Source: an uncultured Glaciecola sp. (GTDB lineage Bacteria > Pseudomonadota > Gammaproteobacteria > Enterobacterales > Alteromonadaceae). From it: a DNA stretch of 64,000 nt. Made by a program: the position numbers and the translations under genes. The stretch lies in assembly GCA_905479945.1 (NCBI GenBank), contig CAJQOP010000090.1, positions 30,057-94,056 on the forward strand, read 5' to 3'. How positions within the stretch are numbered: the stretch's first letter is position 1; each line of letters opens with the position of its first letter. The notes beneath the pieces were generated by a model. That model was not told where the DNA came from, did no database searches, and saw nothing but the letters and a program-made list of their open reading frames with translations. Of this stretch, positions 43,359-53,446 are shown in pieces.

Positions 43359-44510
43359 TTATGGTTGATAAGGAGATAAGCTGGATAATGTGATGTTTTG
43401 TTGCATCACGACAGTACCTTTAAGGTCTTTTAATCCGAAATGAATACTAGGATCTTGCAAATTCCAGTCAACCGTAAAAAATCCATAGTTCACTTCATCA
43501 GTGTAACCAGAAACCCGATGTTTATTGGGACTTACTTGCTTCCACTCTTCGGTCAAACCGGAACTGGTTACATCCCAAAGTGGATAATCCATGTTGGTAT
43601 TAAATTTTGATATTTCTCCCCAATGGGTATCGCCACTAATAATGAATACGCCATTAACTCTGTGCTTTTTTATAAGATCGAAAAGGCGTTGACGGTCAGT
43701 GAAATTGGCCCACGACTCCCATCCTGTAAAGTCGGCGATGAGTTGCAAGCTGAAACCAATAATTTTGATTCTTTCAGGTTGCTGTAACTCAATCTCTATC
43801 CATTGCCATTGTTGCTCGCTTAACATTGATCCTTTTGAGTAAGTGTAAGGCCCCATATCCTTATGTTTGCGTTCCGTTTGATAGCGTTTGAGACCGACAG
43901 ACTCTAGGTCATCTCGCATGTACCTTAAGTCGGGTAAAATTACCCGAATTGCGTTTGAACCGGAAACACCAGCCTCCTCAATATCAACATTTGTTGGGGA
44001 AATAACGTAACTACCATAAATGCCATCTTCTCTGCTTCTACGCGGACTGTCTTCGGGTACATTCCAGAAGTCGAGCATGATTTTTTTAGATTCCGCTTTG
44101 AACGAATATTGTTTTCCAGCATCGTTTTCGCCAAAATCGTGATCATCCCAAATGGCGTAAACGGACACCTTACTTCTTAACGCGTTGACGCCTGGATTCT
44201 GCCCCAGTTTCTTATATTTTTGCGCAAGCTCTTGCATATCCTCAGTGTCGCCATAAATGTTGTCGCCTAGGAAAATAAACCCGTCTGCAGGTTCTTGTAA
44301 AATAGCATTAAAAATAGGCATCGCTTTATCTTGATGTGAACATGAACCAAATAAGATATGAGTTACGTTTGCTGTTTGCAGAGAGAGTGAGCGCGCTGGT
44401 GATGGCTCTTTTGCCGCTACCACTGAACCAATAAACCCACTAACAAACAATGCTACAAAGCAGCTCGATACTAATAAAGTTTTTGTTGCTAGTCGGCGAA
44501 TATTATTCAC
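43359..44510 (-). CDS. PhoD-like alkaline phosphatase/phosphodiesterase
   Basis: A 383-residue exported protein (signal ending near GSVVAAKE) of the PhoD-like metallophosphatase family. Metal-binding patterns are visible: GSCSH, FIFLGDNIYGD, WDDHDFGEND and SGDTHWGEIS. Such enzymes release phosphate from phosphoesters outside the cytoplasm. The start overlaps the stop of the upstream phosphatase gene by 8 bases, so the two are co-translated, downstream of a TonB receptor. Confidence 0.88.
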   Translation of the reverse strand: MNNIRRLATKTLLVSSCFVALFVSGFIGSVVAAKEPSPARSLSLQTANVTHILFGSCSHQDKAMPIFNAILQEPADGFIFLGDNIYGDTEDMQELAQKYKKLGQNPGVNALRSKVSVYAIWDDHDFGENDAGKQYSFKAESKKIMLDFWNVPEDSPRRSREDGIYGSYVISPTNVDIEEAGVSGSNAIRVILPDLRYMRDDLESVGLKRYQTERKHKDMGPYTYSKGSMLSEQQWQWIEIELQQPERIKIIGFSLQLIADFTGWESWANFTDRQRLFDLIKKHRVNGVFIISGDTHWGEISKFNTNMDYPLWDVTSSGLTEEWKQVSPNKHRVSGYTDEVNYGFFTVDWNLQDPSIHFGLKDLKGTVVMQQNITLSSLSPYQP

Positions 44511-45720
44511 TAATAACTCCTTTTAACGCACTCGCGGCGGCAACATCGTAGAGGCTGACTTCAATGCCAAGTAATGCCAATGCCGTGGCTGCAAATTGAG
44601 TTTGGCTTAACTCGGTGGTGGTTTTTAACAGTCCTTGGCTTTTAATATTAGGACCCATTGCTGCGAACCAAATATGTTCTGAGCCAACAATACCACCTTC
44701 GAAATCAGATAAAGCGGTCATATAGTTTTGCACTGCTTGTTTTGATGCATGGTGGCGCCAGTCAATCGCGTCGTTGCCACGACCATGATCTGTGATAATA
44801 ATCATGTTGGTGTTATTTTTATAGGCGGGCATGTTTTGCAATGTTGTCCAGAGGTCACGCAGGTAATCGTCAGTTTGTTTGGCGCTGTCTAAATAAGCAT
44901 CATATTTTCCATCATGCGCAAAATCGTCAGTTTCACCTAAATTGATAACCAACACTTTAGGCTGCTTTACTTGCAAGTACAGTTTGGCGAAGCCATAAGT
45001 GAGTGCATCGTGCCTAACTGTTTCCCATGGGCTTGGTATCTCCGCTTGTAACTGATTCATTAACTTGATTTGAGCCGCTGCATCTTGCGCTTTTGGATTT
45101 TGTGAGTGTGTTTCTAAAAGCGGCATGTTTTCAAACCCAGCGTTAATGAATAAGCCACTTCGTTCTCTGTTAAAGATAAACGGGAATACATCCCATCCTG
45201 AAAAAATAGCAATTTCATTTTCAAATCCGACCTGCTTATTCAACCATTCCAGAAAGGTGATATTTGGATTTAAAATTTTTGCATTTGAGGTCAAGTTATC
45301 GTCAACCTTGCCCGTAAATATCTCGTTATAACCGGGAAAAGAAAAGTGCTGTTTGTTGGTCAATGACATCTCAGAATCATTATTTCGGTCACCAATTATT
45401 ACGCCGTTTTTGCCTATCACGTTGTTTAAAAAGGGCATTAAACGGTTTTTACGTTCCTGCTTATCCGTATTCCAAAAACGTGCTGTTAGATTATCGATAT
45501 TACTTACAAAGTCTTTATTATTTAGTAGCTTTTCATCGGCTCCACCAAAAGCTTCCTGCCATCGCAAACCATCGATAGTGACAATAACCAGCTTTGGCGT
45601 TTTAGTATTGATCAATTCAGCTGCACTAATCACGGGTGCTAAACTACACAATAAGCAAATTAAAATAACAGGGGTAATATTTTTCATCGAAACTAACGTT
45701 ACATTTTGCATCATTATCAT
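44503..45720 (-). CDS. Alkaline-phosphatase-superfamily hydrolase, exported
   Basis: A 405-residue member of the AlkP/phosphodiesterase/phosphoglyceromutase fold. VIVTIDGLRWQEAFGG carries the first metal Asp; the nucleophile region lies around LTNKQHFSFPGYNEIFTG (Thr or Ser of the family position); LGETDDFAHDGKYDAY and IIITDHGRGND carry the remaining metal ligands. A signal peptide begins at the internal MKNITPVILICLLCSLAP and is cleaved near ISAAE. Several starts are possible (ATG ATA ATG ATG); AAGGA is 6 bases from the third ATG. Substrate unknown; phosphate esters are suggested by context. Confidence 0.82.
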   Translation of the reverse strand: MIMMQNVTLVSMKNITPVILICLLCSLAPVISAAELINTKTPKLVIVTIDGLRWQEAFGGADEKLLNNKDFVSNIDNLTARFWNTDKQERKNRLMPFLNNVIGKNGVIIGDRNNDSEMSLTNKQHFSFPGYNEIFTGKVDDNLTSNAKILNPNITFLEWLNKQVGFENEIAIFSGWDVFPFIFNRERSGLFINAGFENMPLLETHSQNPKAQDAAAQIKLMNQLQAEIPSPWETVRHDALTYGFAKLYLQVKQPKVLVINLGETDDFAHDGKYDAYLDSAKQTDDYLRDLWTTLQNMPAYKNNTNMIIITDHGRGNDAIDWRHHASKQAVQNYMTALSDFEGGIVGSEHIWFAAMGPNIKSQGLLKTTTELSQTQFAATALALLGIEVSLYDVAAASALKGVISE

Positions 45721-45729
45721 TCCTTCACG

Positions 45730-45757
45730 AAAAAAACCCTGACCAATGGGTCAGGGT
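45730..45757 (-). terminator. Terminator between TonB receptor and phosphatase genes
   Basis: On the minus strand ACCCTGACC and GGTCAGGGT form a 9-pair stem with a 4-base loop followed by seven T. It lies after the TonB receptor stop and only about 9 bases before the phosphatase start region, so readthrough would set how much phosphatase is made relative to receptor. Confidence 0.85.
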
Positions 45758-45806
45758 ATATAAAGTGCCTCAGGGAAGAGACGGGAACACAAGCTTAACT
45801 GCTTAA

Positions 45807-48158
45807 TTAAAAGCTAAATTGTAAGTTTACAGCGGCTGTTCTAGGCGCGCCAATCCATGCCGATTGCCCAGCAATACCGCTTAAATAACTCTCATCGGTG
45901 AGGTTATTAAGAGTAAATCGAACTTGCATGTTTTGTATGCCTTGAACTTCTAAATCAACGTTAACACCAGCATATAAATCGGTCACTGTGTATGCTTCAG
46001 CTACTACCGAGTTTGCAGCATCAATAAAGCGGTCACCGACATGCTTAACAGACAAGCCTGAAGTGTAATTACCTTTGTTATAATCGAATGAGCCAACCCA
46101 CATATTCTCCACTGAGCCGAATACCGTATTTCCTGCTTGTATGTTCAAGCCGAGTGCCTCAGGTACGTCTTTGTATACCGATTCGTTGCTAGTAAATGAG
46201 CCATAAAAGCTGAAGTATTCAGATAGTTGTACGCTAACCGATGCTTCAAGCCCTTCAGATTCGATACCGCCGACGTTAATATAAGAACCGTTCGTTCCAA
46301 TATTAAAATCAATGCCTGAAACAGGTGAATCGGGCGGTAGGAATGTGACGCGGTTTTCGAAATCTATTTTGTAAAATGTAACGCTAGCATCGATTACGTC
46401 AGAGTTGTAACGTAAACCAATATCGAAGTTTGTCGCAGTTTCAGGTTTAATTTCAGTGAGTGTTGATGAATCTCTCTCAAGCACTGTGTCTTTGATTGCG
46501 GCGAAGTTTTCAGCGTATCCAGCGAATAACTCTAAACCTTCAAGTGGCATATTAGCGACAAACCCGGCGGAGATTAATACATCTGAGTCAGAGTTAACAT
46601 TATCAATATTATTAGCAGCATTGAAGTTGTCATCTTTACTTAGGTCGACAATGAATTTCTTAACGCCAATACGCGCTCTAACCCAATCAAAATCAGTTTC
46701 GTTTTCGATGTAAAGCATGGTTGTTTCAACTGCAAAGCTATTGTCGTACTGGATCCAATACGGGGTATTATCGAACTCGAAACTTGAAGCTGAGTCGATT
46801 ATTTTATGCCAATCACGATACTCATCGCGACTATAATCTTCATACCAAATACCAGCACGCGTGACGTTTTCAAGGGATTCCGTTTGAATGGTATATGCAA
46901 GGTCAGCATTGAGTCCAAAGCGTTGCTTTCCATAATGTGTATGACGATAAGAGCCTACTGGAATAGCTTCTGGACCAAAGCAGTCGGCGTCAAATGCAGA
47001 ACCAGCACCACCATATGGAAAAGTAATTGAGCTCACACAGCCATCAACTGGCGTTAGCGCTAAACCGTCGCGATTAACGAAAGTAATAATCCCTCTTGAG
47101 CTGCCTCCTAATACTGTTGTTTGTGAGGATAACTCTGTTTCTGCGCGGCCAGTATCGTCGGTTAGGTCGTTTAGATAAGGTGGAACCCAGTCGCCACGAC
47201 CTTCATTGTCATGGTAATAAACGTTACTTGAAAAGGTGAGCTTGTCACCGGTGTAATCTAAAGCTAGATATGCAAAGAAGTTTTCACGCAATGTAGACCA
47301 ACCCTTACGATAAAGTTGATCAATATAAGGTACGCCAGTCCATTCAGAGCTTAAGCGATCAGAGTCAGGATTGGTTTCAAATTGCCCTTTGCTGACACGC
47401 TGATAGTTGTCTTCATGCGAATCATCATAGGAAGCGTAAGCCGTTAAGCCCCAATCCTCATTTAAGTCAGATATAAGTTTGGCAGCCAAATGGTCTTTCT
47501 TGTTTTCAGCAGATTGGTTTACCCAGTCAGTGTTGCTGCTGCTCGATACGCTAATCCATGCGAACGTGTCTTTAGCAATTTCGCCCGTGTTGTAACGTAA
47601 AAAGTATTTCTGCGCTTCAAAATCGCCAAATGACAAGCTAGTTAAAAATCCTTCTTCTTGGGTTGGATCGATTGTTGTGAAATTCAGCGTGCCACCTAAA
47701 GCTTCATTTGAACGCGAAGCTATATCTGCGGTGCCTTGAGATACTTCAACAAGATAAAGGTTCTCGGTATCTATATAGCGATTAGCTTTTGCACCACCGC
47801 CATAGTTGGAGTTGCCGTTTGCAATGCCATCAACGGTAATACCAATCTGTTGTTCGTCTAAACTTACTTGAAAGCCACGAATTGAGATTGTTGTTGACCA
47901 GTCATCAGACCCAAAAGTATCGCCTTCATTGATCAATACACCAGGCAGGTTATCGATAGATGCGAGCACGCTAGTCAGATTGCTTTGCTGCTTTAGCATA
48001 GACTCAGTTGTTTCATTGTTTGCATAGGAAACGCTTTTGCCAATGACCTGAATTTTCTCAATAGAAGACTCTTTGGCTTCTGTGTTTTCTTCTGCTTGTA
48101 CTTGTGTGTTAAGTGCGGCTAAACAAGCCAGCGTGATATAACTGAGTTTAGTGTTCAT
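45807..48158 (-). CDS. TonB-dependent outer-membrane receptor
   Basis: A 783-residue receptor: signal peptide ending near TQVQAEE, an N-terminal plug domain (IEKIQVIGKSVSYANNETTESMLKQQSNLTSVLASIDNLPGVLI; TISIRGF), and a beta barrel ending in a C-terminal Phe (AAVNLQFSF). A Pho-box-like site lies 131 bases upstream, and two phosphatase genes follow in the same direction. The likely cargo is therefore a phosphorus-containing organic compound, but iron chelates are the commonest cargo of this family and cannot be excluded. Confidence 0.9.
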   Translation of the reverse strand: MNTKLSYITLACLAALNTQVQAEENTEAKESSIEKIQVIGKSVSYANNETTESMLKQQSNLTSVLASIDNLPGVLINEGDTFGSDDWSTTISIRGFQVSLDEQQIGITVDGIANGNSNYGGGAKANRYIDTENLYLVEVSQGTADIASRSNEALGGTLNFTTIDPTQEEGFLTSLSFGDFEAQKYFLRYNTGEIAKDTFAWISVSSSSNTDWVNQSAENKKDHLAAKLISDLNEDWGLTAYASYDDSHEDNYQRVSKGQFETNPDSDRLSSEWTGVPYIDQLYRKGWSTLRENFFAYLALDYTGDKLTFSSNVYYHDNEGRGDWVPPYLNDLTDDTGRAETELSSQTTVLGGSSRGIITFVNRDGLALTPVDGCVSSITFPYGGAGSAFDADCFGPEAIPVGSYRHTHYGKQRFGLNADLAYTIQTESLENVTRAGIWYEDYSRDEYRDWHKIIDSASSFEFDNTPYWIQYDNSFAVETTMLYIENETDFDWVRARIGVKKFIVDLSKDDNFNAANNIDNVNSDSDVLISAGFVANMPLEGLELFAGYAENFAAIKDTVLERDSSTLTEIKPETATNFDIGLRYNSDVIDASVTFYKIDFENRVTFLPPDSPVSGIDFNIGTNGSYINVGGIESEGLEASVSVQLSEYFSFYGSFTSNESVYKDVPEALGLNIQAGNTVFGSVENMWVGSFDYNKGNYTSGLSVKHVGDRFIDAANSVVAEAYTVTDLYAGVNVDLEVQGIQNMQVRFTLNNLTDESYLSGIAGQSAWIGAPRTAAVNLQFSF

Positions 48159-48288
48159 GCAAGTTTCCTGATTATCATTTTTGTATTTAGTTGAGAATGC
48201 AGAACTACTGTAGGTACTTTTAATGGCAATTATTTTACAGAAAAATGAATAAATTTAGACAGTTACATTGCATAAGTGTGTCACTAAT

Positions 48289-48306
48289 GTGACTAAAAAA
48301 TGACAG
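48289..48306 (-). promoter_or_regulatory. Pho-box-like PhoB site upstream of the TonB receptor
   Basis: On the minus strand CTGTCATTTTTTAGTCAC matches the PhoB consensus of two CTGTCAT-type 7-mers spaced by four A/T bases: the first repeat is perfect, the second 5 of 7. Further CTGTC sequence (48258-48262) lies downstream. A TATGCA hexamer about 14 bases after the box could be the -10. This suggests induction under phosphate starvation. Confidence 0.6.
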
Positions 48307-48398
48307 AGTAGATTTTACGGGGGGTTACTTGATTAAATAAAAAGAGCCAATGTTGACATGCTTCACGTTGCAACCTTATTCATATAAGCGTTACTAGC

Positions 48399-49907
48399 TT
48401 ATTCACATATAAGCTTCCATGCAGCTCTATGTTGCAGCCAAGTTTCATGAATAAGTTCTGCATGAACAAGTGGATGCGAAATCAACGTACCTTCTCCGAA
48501 GTTTAAATGCCATTCATGGCCAGAGACTGTTAACGTAGGTTTGGGAACCGTATCATCTCGGCGGCGGGTGCATAAGATGACTGAAATTCTAACTATTCTT
48601 AAGGCATTGATTAGCATTTCTTTGAAATCGTCTTGATAGTTTTCAAAGATAGATAAATCAATTTCTTGGCGGTGCATGCCAACCAAATCTCTAATAAACA
48701 TTCTTTGCAGAGTGGTAAAGCCTGTTAACTCGACATGAGTGAGTATGTAGGCACCATGTTCATGGAATTTCTTATAGCCAATATGCAAGCCTAATTCATG
48801 CAATGCAGCGGCTGATGATATGAGTGCTTCAGTATCAAAATCGCAAAAATTACTCTGCTCGCACATTTGTCGACTTAAGGACATTGCGACTTTTCGTACA
48901 CGATCACTTTGTGCGGTATCGATATGGAATCTTGATACCAGCTGATTTATGCCTTGAGTTCTGCGGTCTGCTCGCTGATAGTTGTCGAGCATTCCATAAA
49001 TAATACCTTCACGAAGTGCTCCCCCTGAAATTTCCATATTATTCAGATTAAGCTGTTTAAAAAGGGCTATTAAAATCGCTAATCCGCCTGGGAAAATGAG
49101 TCGGCGAGTTTCTGCTAGGCCATCAATTTGTAAGTTATCAATATGCTTGCAAGCAATAGCTTGGTCTCTCAATTGATACAAATACTCAAGTCGTATTGCA
49201 TCGTTTATGCCTTGCTTTACTAATATGCTGACAACCGCTTGTGGCGTGCCGGATGCACCTAGACACTTCTGCCAATCAAAACATTTAAATGTTGCTGCAT
49301 AAGGAGCAAACAATTCTTCTGCTGCAGTGAGGGCTTTCGAAAAATTATCTTCATCTATAATGCCACCGGAAAAATAACGCTCCATGAAGGTAACGCAACC
49401 CATATCTACGCTATTTAAATGCAAAGGCTGCATGTCCCGACCTATAATCACTTCGGTACTTGCACCGCCAATATCAACTACTAGCGTATTGCCCTGATTA
49501 GCTGAAGTGTAAGCTACGCCAAGGTATATTTGGCGAGCTTCTTCTGTACCTGAGATAACATTGATTTTTTGATTGAGAATTCTTTCGCCACGAGTGACGA
49601 AATCTGCTGCATTATTAGCGATTCGAAGCGTTGCAGTTGCAACGACTTTTATATTTACTCGAGGAATATCGTCCAGCTGTTCACGGAAGGTCTTTAAGCA
49701 GTCAAGACCACGCTGAATAGCCTCTTCAGATAATTTAAAATCATCATCAAGACCAGCAGCCAACCTAACCTTACGTTTGTTTTTGCTAACTATTTGAACG
49801 CTGCCACTGAGCACCCTCACAATCACCATGTGAAAACTGTTCGAGCCTAAATCAACGGCTGCGTAATATTCATTCTGAATAACTGTATTAGGTACTTCTT
49901 GTATCAA
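48399..49907 (-). CDS. ppx: Exopolyphosphatase / guanosine pentaphosphate phosphatase family
   Basis: A 502-residue Ppx/GppA protein. AAVDLGSNSFHMVI is the N-terminal phosphate loop, VVDIGGASTEVIIG the second (normally GGGSTE; here GGAST), and SGGALREG the adenosine-type motif. A C-terminal HD-like helical domain follows (SAAALHELGLHIGYKKFHEHGAYIL). It degrades polyphosphate from the ends. It follows rhlB by 15 bases on the same strand. Ppx rather than GppA is chosen by its length and HD region, but the two are hard to separate. Confidence 0.88.
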   Translation of the reverse strand: MIQEVPNTVIQNEYYAAVDLGSNSFHMVIVRVLSGSVQIVSKNKRKVRLAAGLDDDFKLSEEAIQRGLDCLKTFREQLDDIPRVNIKVVATATLRIANNAADFVTRGERILNQKINVISGTEEARQIYLGVAYTSANQGNTLVVDIGGASTEVIIGRDMQPLHLNSVDMGCVTFMERYFSGGIIDEDNFSKALTAAEELFAPYAATFKCFDWQKCLGASGTPQAVVSILVKQGINDAIRLEYLYQLRDQAIACKHIDNLQIDGLAETRRLIFPGGLAILIALFKQLNLNNMEISGGALREGIIYGMLDNYQRADRRTQGINQLVSRFHIDTAQSDRVRKVAMSLSRQMCEQSNFCDFDTEALISSAAALHELGLHIGYKKFHEHGAYILTHVELTGFTTLQRMFIRDLVGMHRQEIDLSIFENYQDDFKEMLINALRIVRISVILCTRRRDDTVPKPTLTVSGHEWHLNFGEGTLISHPLVHAELIHETWLQHRAAWKLICE

Positions 49908-49922
49908 ACGTAGCTACCTCGA

Positions 49923-51224
49923 TTATCTTCCCTGGTTATTTCTTCTGGGGCCATTTGAACGCTGCCCGCTAGGACGACCTCCACGATTCCCCTGACGACC
50001 ATCAGTGCGACCTCTGGGTTTACGATGGAAAACCGGAGGTGTAACGTCGCTAATTAACTCATTTGGATTATAGTCCGTTACCTCAATCTGATGTTCAATA
50101 TAAACTTCAATTGCAGGCAGGTTTAATGCATATTTTTCGCAAGCGAAGCTAATTGCAATACCGCTTTCCCCGGCACGACCAGTTCGACCGATTCGATGCA
50201 CGTAATCTTCTGCATCATCGGGTAGGTCATAGTTGAAAACGTGCGTGACCTTGGCAATATGCAGGCCACGAGCTGCTACGTCAGTGGCGACTAATATGTC
50301 AACCGCACCGCTCGTAAAGTCTTCAAGAATACTTAAGCGTTTTTTCTGCGGAACATCACCGCTGAGCATGCCTACTCTATGACCATCAGCTTTTAACCAA
50401 GCCGTAACTGTTTCACAACCAAACTTTGTATTCGCAAAAACGATGGCTTTGTCTGGCCATTCATCCTCAAGCAATGTGAGTAGTAGAAGAGGCTTATCTT
50501 TATCGGAAGGATAAAATAACTCTTCAGAAACACGGGTTGCAGTTTTCTTTTCAGGCTCTATTTGCACGTGAGTTGGATTATTCATATGTTCGTAAGCAAG
50601 CTCTTGAACTCGAAAACTCAATGTAGCCGAAAACAACATACTTAAACGCTCAGTTGGGTCTGGCATGCGTCTAAATAAATACCGAATATCTTTTATAAAT
50701 CCTAAGTCAAACATCCGGTCGGCTTCATCTAGCACCGCTACTTGTATGTTTTTCAAAGAAAAAATATCCTGCTTATAATAGTCGATTATACGACCCGTGG
50801 TGCCAATAACAATATCGACACCTTTTGTTAGTTTGTCCCGTTGACTTTCGTAACCTTCACCCCCATATATCAAACCTAGCGACAATCCAGAGTGCTTACT
50901 GAGCAGTTCTGCATCGTTATAAATTTGTACAGCGAGCTCTCTAGTCGGTGCCATAATAATGGCCCTAGGACTAGGTTTACTAGGCTCATTGTCAGGTTTC
51001 GGGTTATTTAAAAGGTGGTGGAAAGTAGCCACTAGAAAAGCAATGGTTTTGCCTGTCCCAGTTTGTGCTTGCCCTGCAATGTCATGGCCCTCAAGTAGTT
51101 GAGGTATCGCCATTGATTGAATGGGAGTACATTGGGTAAAGTTGGCTTCCTCAAGCGCCTTTAATATCAGCGGATGGATCGGAAGATCGGAAAAAGACGT
51201 AGTTGTTAAATGTGTTTGTGGCAT
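49923..51224 (-). CDS. rhlB: ATP-dependent RNA helicase RhlB
   Basis: A 433-residue DEAD-box helicase close to E. coli RhlB from its first residues ([25 protein letters not shown]). Motifs: AQTGTGKT (I), PTRELAVQ (Ia), VLDEADRM (II, DEAD), SATLS (III) and [12 protein letters not shown] (VI). The C-terminus is basic and glycine/arginine-rich, the part that contacts RNA and RNase E. RhlB is a subunit of the RNA degradosome. Divergent from trxA, as in E. coli. Confidence 0.95.
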   Translation of the reverse strand: MPQTHLTTTSFSDLPIHPLILKALEEANFTQCTPIQSMAIPQLLEGHDIAGQAQTGTGKTIAFLVATFHHLLNNPKPDNEPSKPSPRAIIMAPTRELAVQIYNDAELLSKHSGLSLGLIYGGEGYESQRDKLTKGVDIVIGTTGRIIDYYKQDIFSLKNIQVAVLDEADRMFDLGFIKDIRYLFRRMPDPTERLSMLFSATLSFRVQELAYEHMNNPTHVQIEPEKKTATRVSEELFYPSDKDKPLLLLTLLEDEWPDKAIVFANTKFGCETVTAWLKADGHRVGMLSGDVPQKKRLSILEDFTSGAVDILVATDVAARGLHIAKVTHVFNYDLPDDAEDYVHRIGRTGRAGESGIAISFACEKYALNLPAIEVYIEHQIEVTDYNPNELISDVTPPVFHRKPRGRTDGRQGNRGGRPSGQRSNGPRRNNQGR

Positions 51225-51322
51225 AGCTTATAGCTTATCATTGCTTGCATTAAAAACGATTTCTATTAACACTATAGGGCAGAGCTGAACATTTCAGCAT
51301 TTGACCAAATTTGGAGAAAAGA

Positions 51323-51649
51323 ATGAGCGACAAAATTATTTCGTTGAGTGACGAAAAGTTCGATGCCGATGTTATCAATGCTAACGGTCCCGTTTTAGTT
51401 GATTTCTGGGCCGAATGGTGTGGCCCTTGTAAAATGATCGCGCCAATCTTATCTGAGATTGCCGACGAGTTTGAAGGAAAGGTAACAGTTGGAAAGCTTA
51501 ATGTCGATGAAAATAACGAAACACCACCTAAATATGGTATTCGTGGTATTCCAACGTTATTGTTATTTAAAGATGGTGCCGTTGCTGCTACTAAAGTGGG
51601 CGCACTTTCAAAGACACAATTAATTGAATTTTTGAACGAGAACATTTAA
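51323..51649 (+). CDS. trxA: Thioredoxin 1
   Basis: A 108-residue thioredoxin with the classical WCGPC active site (Cys33, Cys36), the cis-proline segment RGIPTLLLF, and DFWAEW. TTTGGAG lies 7 bases before the ATG at 51323, which is preferred to a TTG four codons upstream. General disulfide reductant. Confidence 0.96.
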   Translation: MSDKIISLSDEKFDADVINANGPVLVDFWAEWCGPCKMIAPILSEIADEFEGKVTVGKLNVDENNETPPKYGIRGIPTLLLFKDGAVAATKVGALSKTQLIEFLNENI

Positions 51650-51687
51650 GTCAGAATAAAACTTCATTGTAAGAAAGCGACACATAT

Positions 51688-51714
51688 AAGGCCATCAGTA
51701 TTGATGGCCTTTTT
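51688..51714 (+). terminator. Rho-independent terminator of trxA
   Basis: AAGGCCATCA and TGATGGCCTT form a 10-pair stem with loop GTAT, followed by T residues, 38 bases after the trxA stop codon. Confidence 0.92.
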
Positions 51715-52070
51715 GCATTTAAAAGTTATTTTTTTGTAAAACTGGACGATAACAATATTTAGTGCTACTTTAAGTGCAGGCTCATCCGAGCAAACCTATT
51801 TTATATTCCTGCAGTGCCAACTAATACAATGTAAATAATACATTTATAATTAGTAACCGTTTAACTGGTGTGTGGTTTTAAGTTGGTAGCAAATAAATGC
51901 TGACGAAAGCTTTGAATCACCCAATAAACACGTTAGGTATTGGAAGAAAGAGTAAAATCAAACTTCAATAATTAAAAATTTTAACCAGAGACTCCTTTTG
52001 ACAGGGCTTAGCCAAAAAGAACATTTACTTTGTGCTTTATTGCGCGGCCTAAACATAAAGACCCCCCAAT
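51715..52070 (+). other. 356-base rho upstream region
   Basis: Gene-free, AT-rich stretch between the trxA terminator and rho. In E. coli the long rho leader is the site of Rho-dependent autoattenuation; a similar role is likely but not readable here. A TTGACA at 51998 could be a -35 element, but no good -10 follows it. Confidence 0.45.
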
Positions 52071-53336
52071 ATGAATTTGACCGAATTAAAAAGCAAACCT
52101 ATTAGTGACTTAGTAAAATTATCCGAAGAAATGGGTTTAGAAAACTTAGCGAGAGCTAGAAAACAAGACATTATTTTTTCAATCCTAAAATCACACGCCA
52201 AAGGCGGTGAAGACATTTTTGGAGACGGTGTTCTCGAAATTCTTCAAGATGGTTTTGGATTCTTGCGCGCAGCAGACAGTTCTTATTTAGCAGGACCAGA
52301 CGATATATATGTATCACCTAGCCAAATTCGACGATTTAACCTCCGCACAGGCGATTCGATTTCTGGAAAAATTCGTCCACCTAAAGACAGCGAACGTTAT
52401 TTCGCGCTGCTTAAAATACGCGAAGTAAACTTTGACAAACCAGAAAATTCTCGCAACAAAATTCTCTTCGAAAACCTAACACCTTTGCATGCTAATGAAC
52501 GTTTTAGACTAGAACGTGGAAATGGCAGCACAGAAGATATTACCGCTAGAGTTTTAGATTTAGCCTCGCCAATTGGTCGTGGTCAACGTGGACTCATCGT
52601 TGCTCCACCAAAAGCGGGTAAGACATTGCTTTTGCAAAATATTGCTCAGTCGATTGCGGCGAATCATCCAGAAGCTCAGTTAATGGTTTTGTTAATTGAT
52701 GAGCGCCCAGAAGAAGTAACTGAAATGCAGCGTTTGGTGCAAGGTGAGGTTATCGCTTCTACGTTTGATGAACCTGCAAGTCGTCACGTGCAAGTTGCCG
52801 AGATGGTGATTGAAAAAGCCAAACGTTTGGTTGAACATAAAAAAGATGTGGTCATTCTACTCGATTCAATTACGCGTTTAGCGCGTGCCTACAACACTGT
52901 AATCCCTTCATCAGGCAAGGTACTTACAGGTGGTGTTGATGCTAATGCATTACATAAACCAAAGCGTTTCTTTGGTGCTGCTAGAAATGTAGAAGAAGGT
53001 GGTAGCTTAACTATTATTGCAACTGCGCTTATCGATACTGGCTCTAAAATGGATGAGGTTATCTATGAAGAGTTTAAAGGTACGGGTAACATGGAATTAC
53101 ATCTCAATCGTAAAATTTCTGAGAAACGTGTATTCCCTGCTATCGACATTAATCGTTCCGGTACGCGACGTGAAGAGTTGCTGACGACTAAGGACGAATT
53201 ACAGAAAATGTGGATCTTACGCAAGATTGTGCATGAAATGTCTGAGATTGATGCAATAGAATTTTTGATTAATCGCTTATCTATGTCAAAGACGAATGAT
53301 GAATTTTTCGAGTCAATGAAACGCCAAAAAGGCTAA
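52071..53336 (+). CDS. rho: Transcription termination factor Rho
   Basis: A 421-residue Rho, nearly collinear with the 419-residue E. coli protein. The N-terminal helical and cold-shock-like RNA-binding domains ([30 protein letters not shown]) are followed by the ATPase domain with Walker A (APPKAGKT), Walker B ([16 protein letters not shown]), Q-loop/R-loop segments, and the C-terminal [14 protein letters not shown]. No strong Shine-Dalgarno is visible. It acts as a hexameric RNA translocase that ends transcription. Confidence 0.98.
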   Translation: MNLTELKSKPISDLVKLSEEMGLENLARARKQDIIFSILKSHAKGGEDIFGDGVLEILQDGFGFLRAADSSYLAGPDDIYVSPSQIRRFNLRTGDSISGKIRPPKDSERYFALLKIREVNFDKPENSRNKILFENLTPLHANERFRLERGNGSTEDITARVLDLASPIGRGQRGLIVAPPKAGKTLLLQNIAQSIAANHPEAQLMVLLIDERPEEVTEMQRLVQGEVIASTFDEPASRHVQVAEMVIEKAKRLVEHKKDVVILLDSITRLARAYNTVIPSSGKVLTGGVDANALHKPKRFFGAARNVEEGGSLTIIATALIDTGSKMDEVIYEEFKGTGNMELHLNRKISEKRVFPAIDINRSGTRREELLTTKDELQKMWILRKIVHEMSEIDAIEFLINRLSMSKTNDEFFESMKRQKG

Positions 53337-53363
53337 CATACACTCAAATACAAGTAATTAGGG

Positions 53364-53396
53364 AAAGCCGTAATATGCAAATATTGCGGCTTTTTT
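53364..53396 (+). terminator. Rho-independent terminator of rho
   Basis: GCCGTAATAT and ATATTGCGGC form a 10-pair stem (one G-U) flanked by AAA/TTT, with loop GCAA and a run of six T. Confidence 0.92.
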
Positions 53397-53446
53397 ATAT
53401 CTGATTTATATTAGATCTTTTATTCGAACTTTCATGGGCGCTATTA

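Noticed and set aside
51250..51645. 131-codon minus-strand frame over trxA
   Set aside because: Lies antisense across the whole of trxA; its product has no recognisable features.
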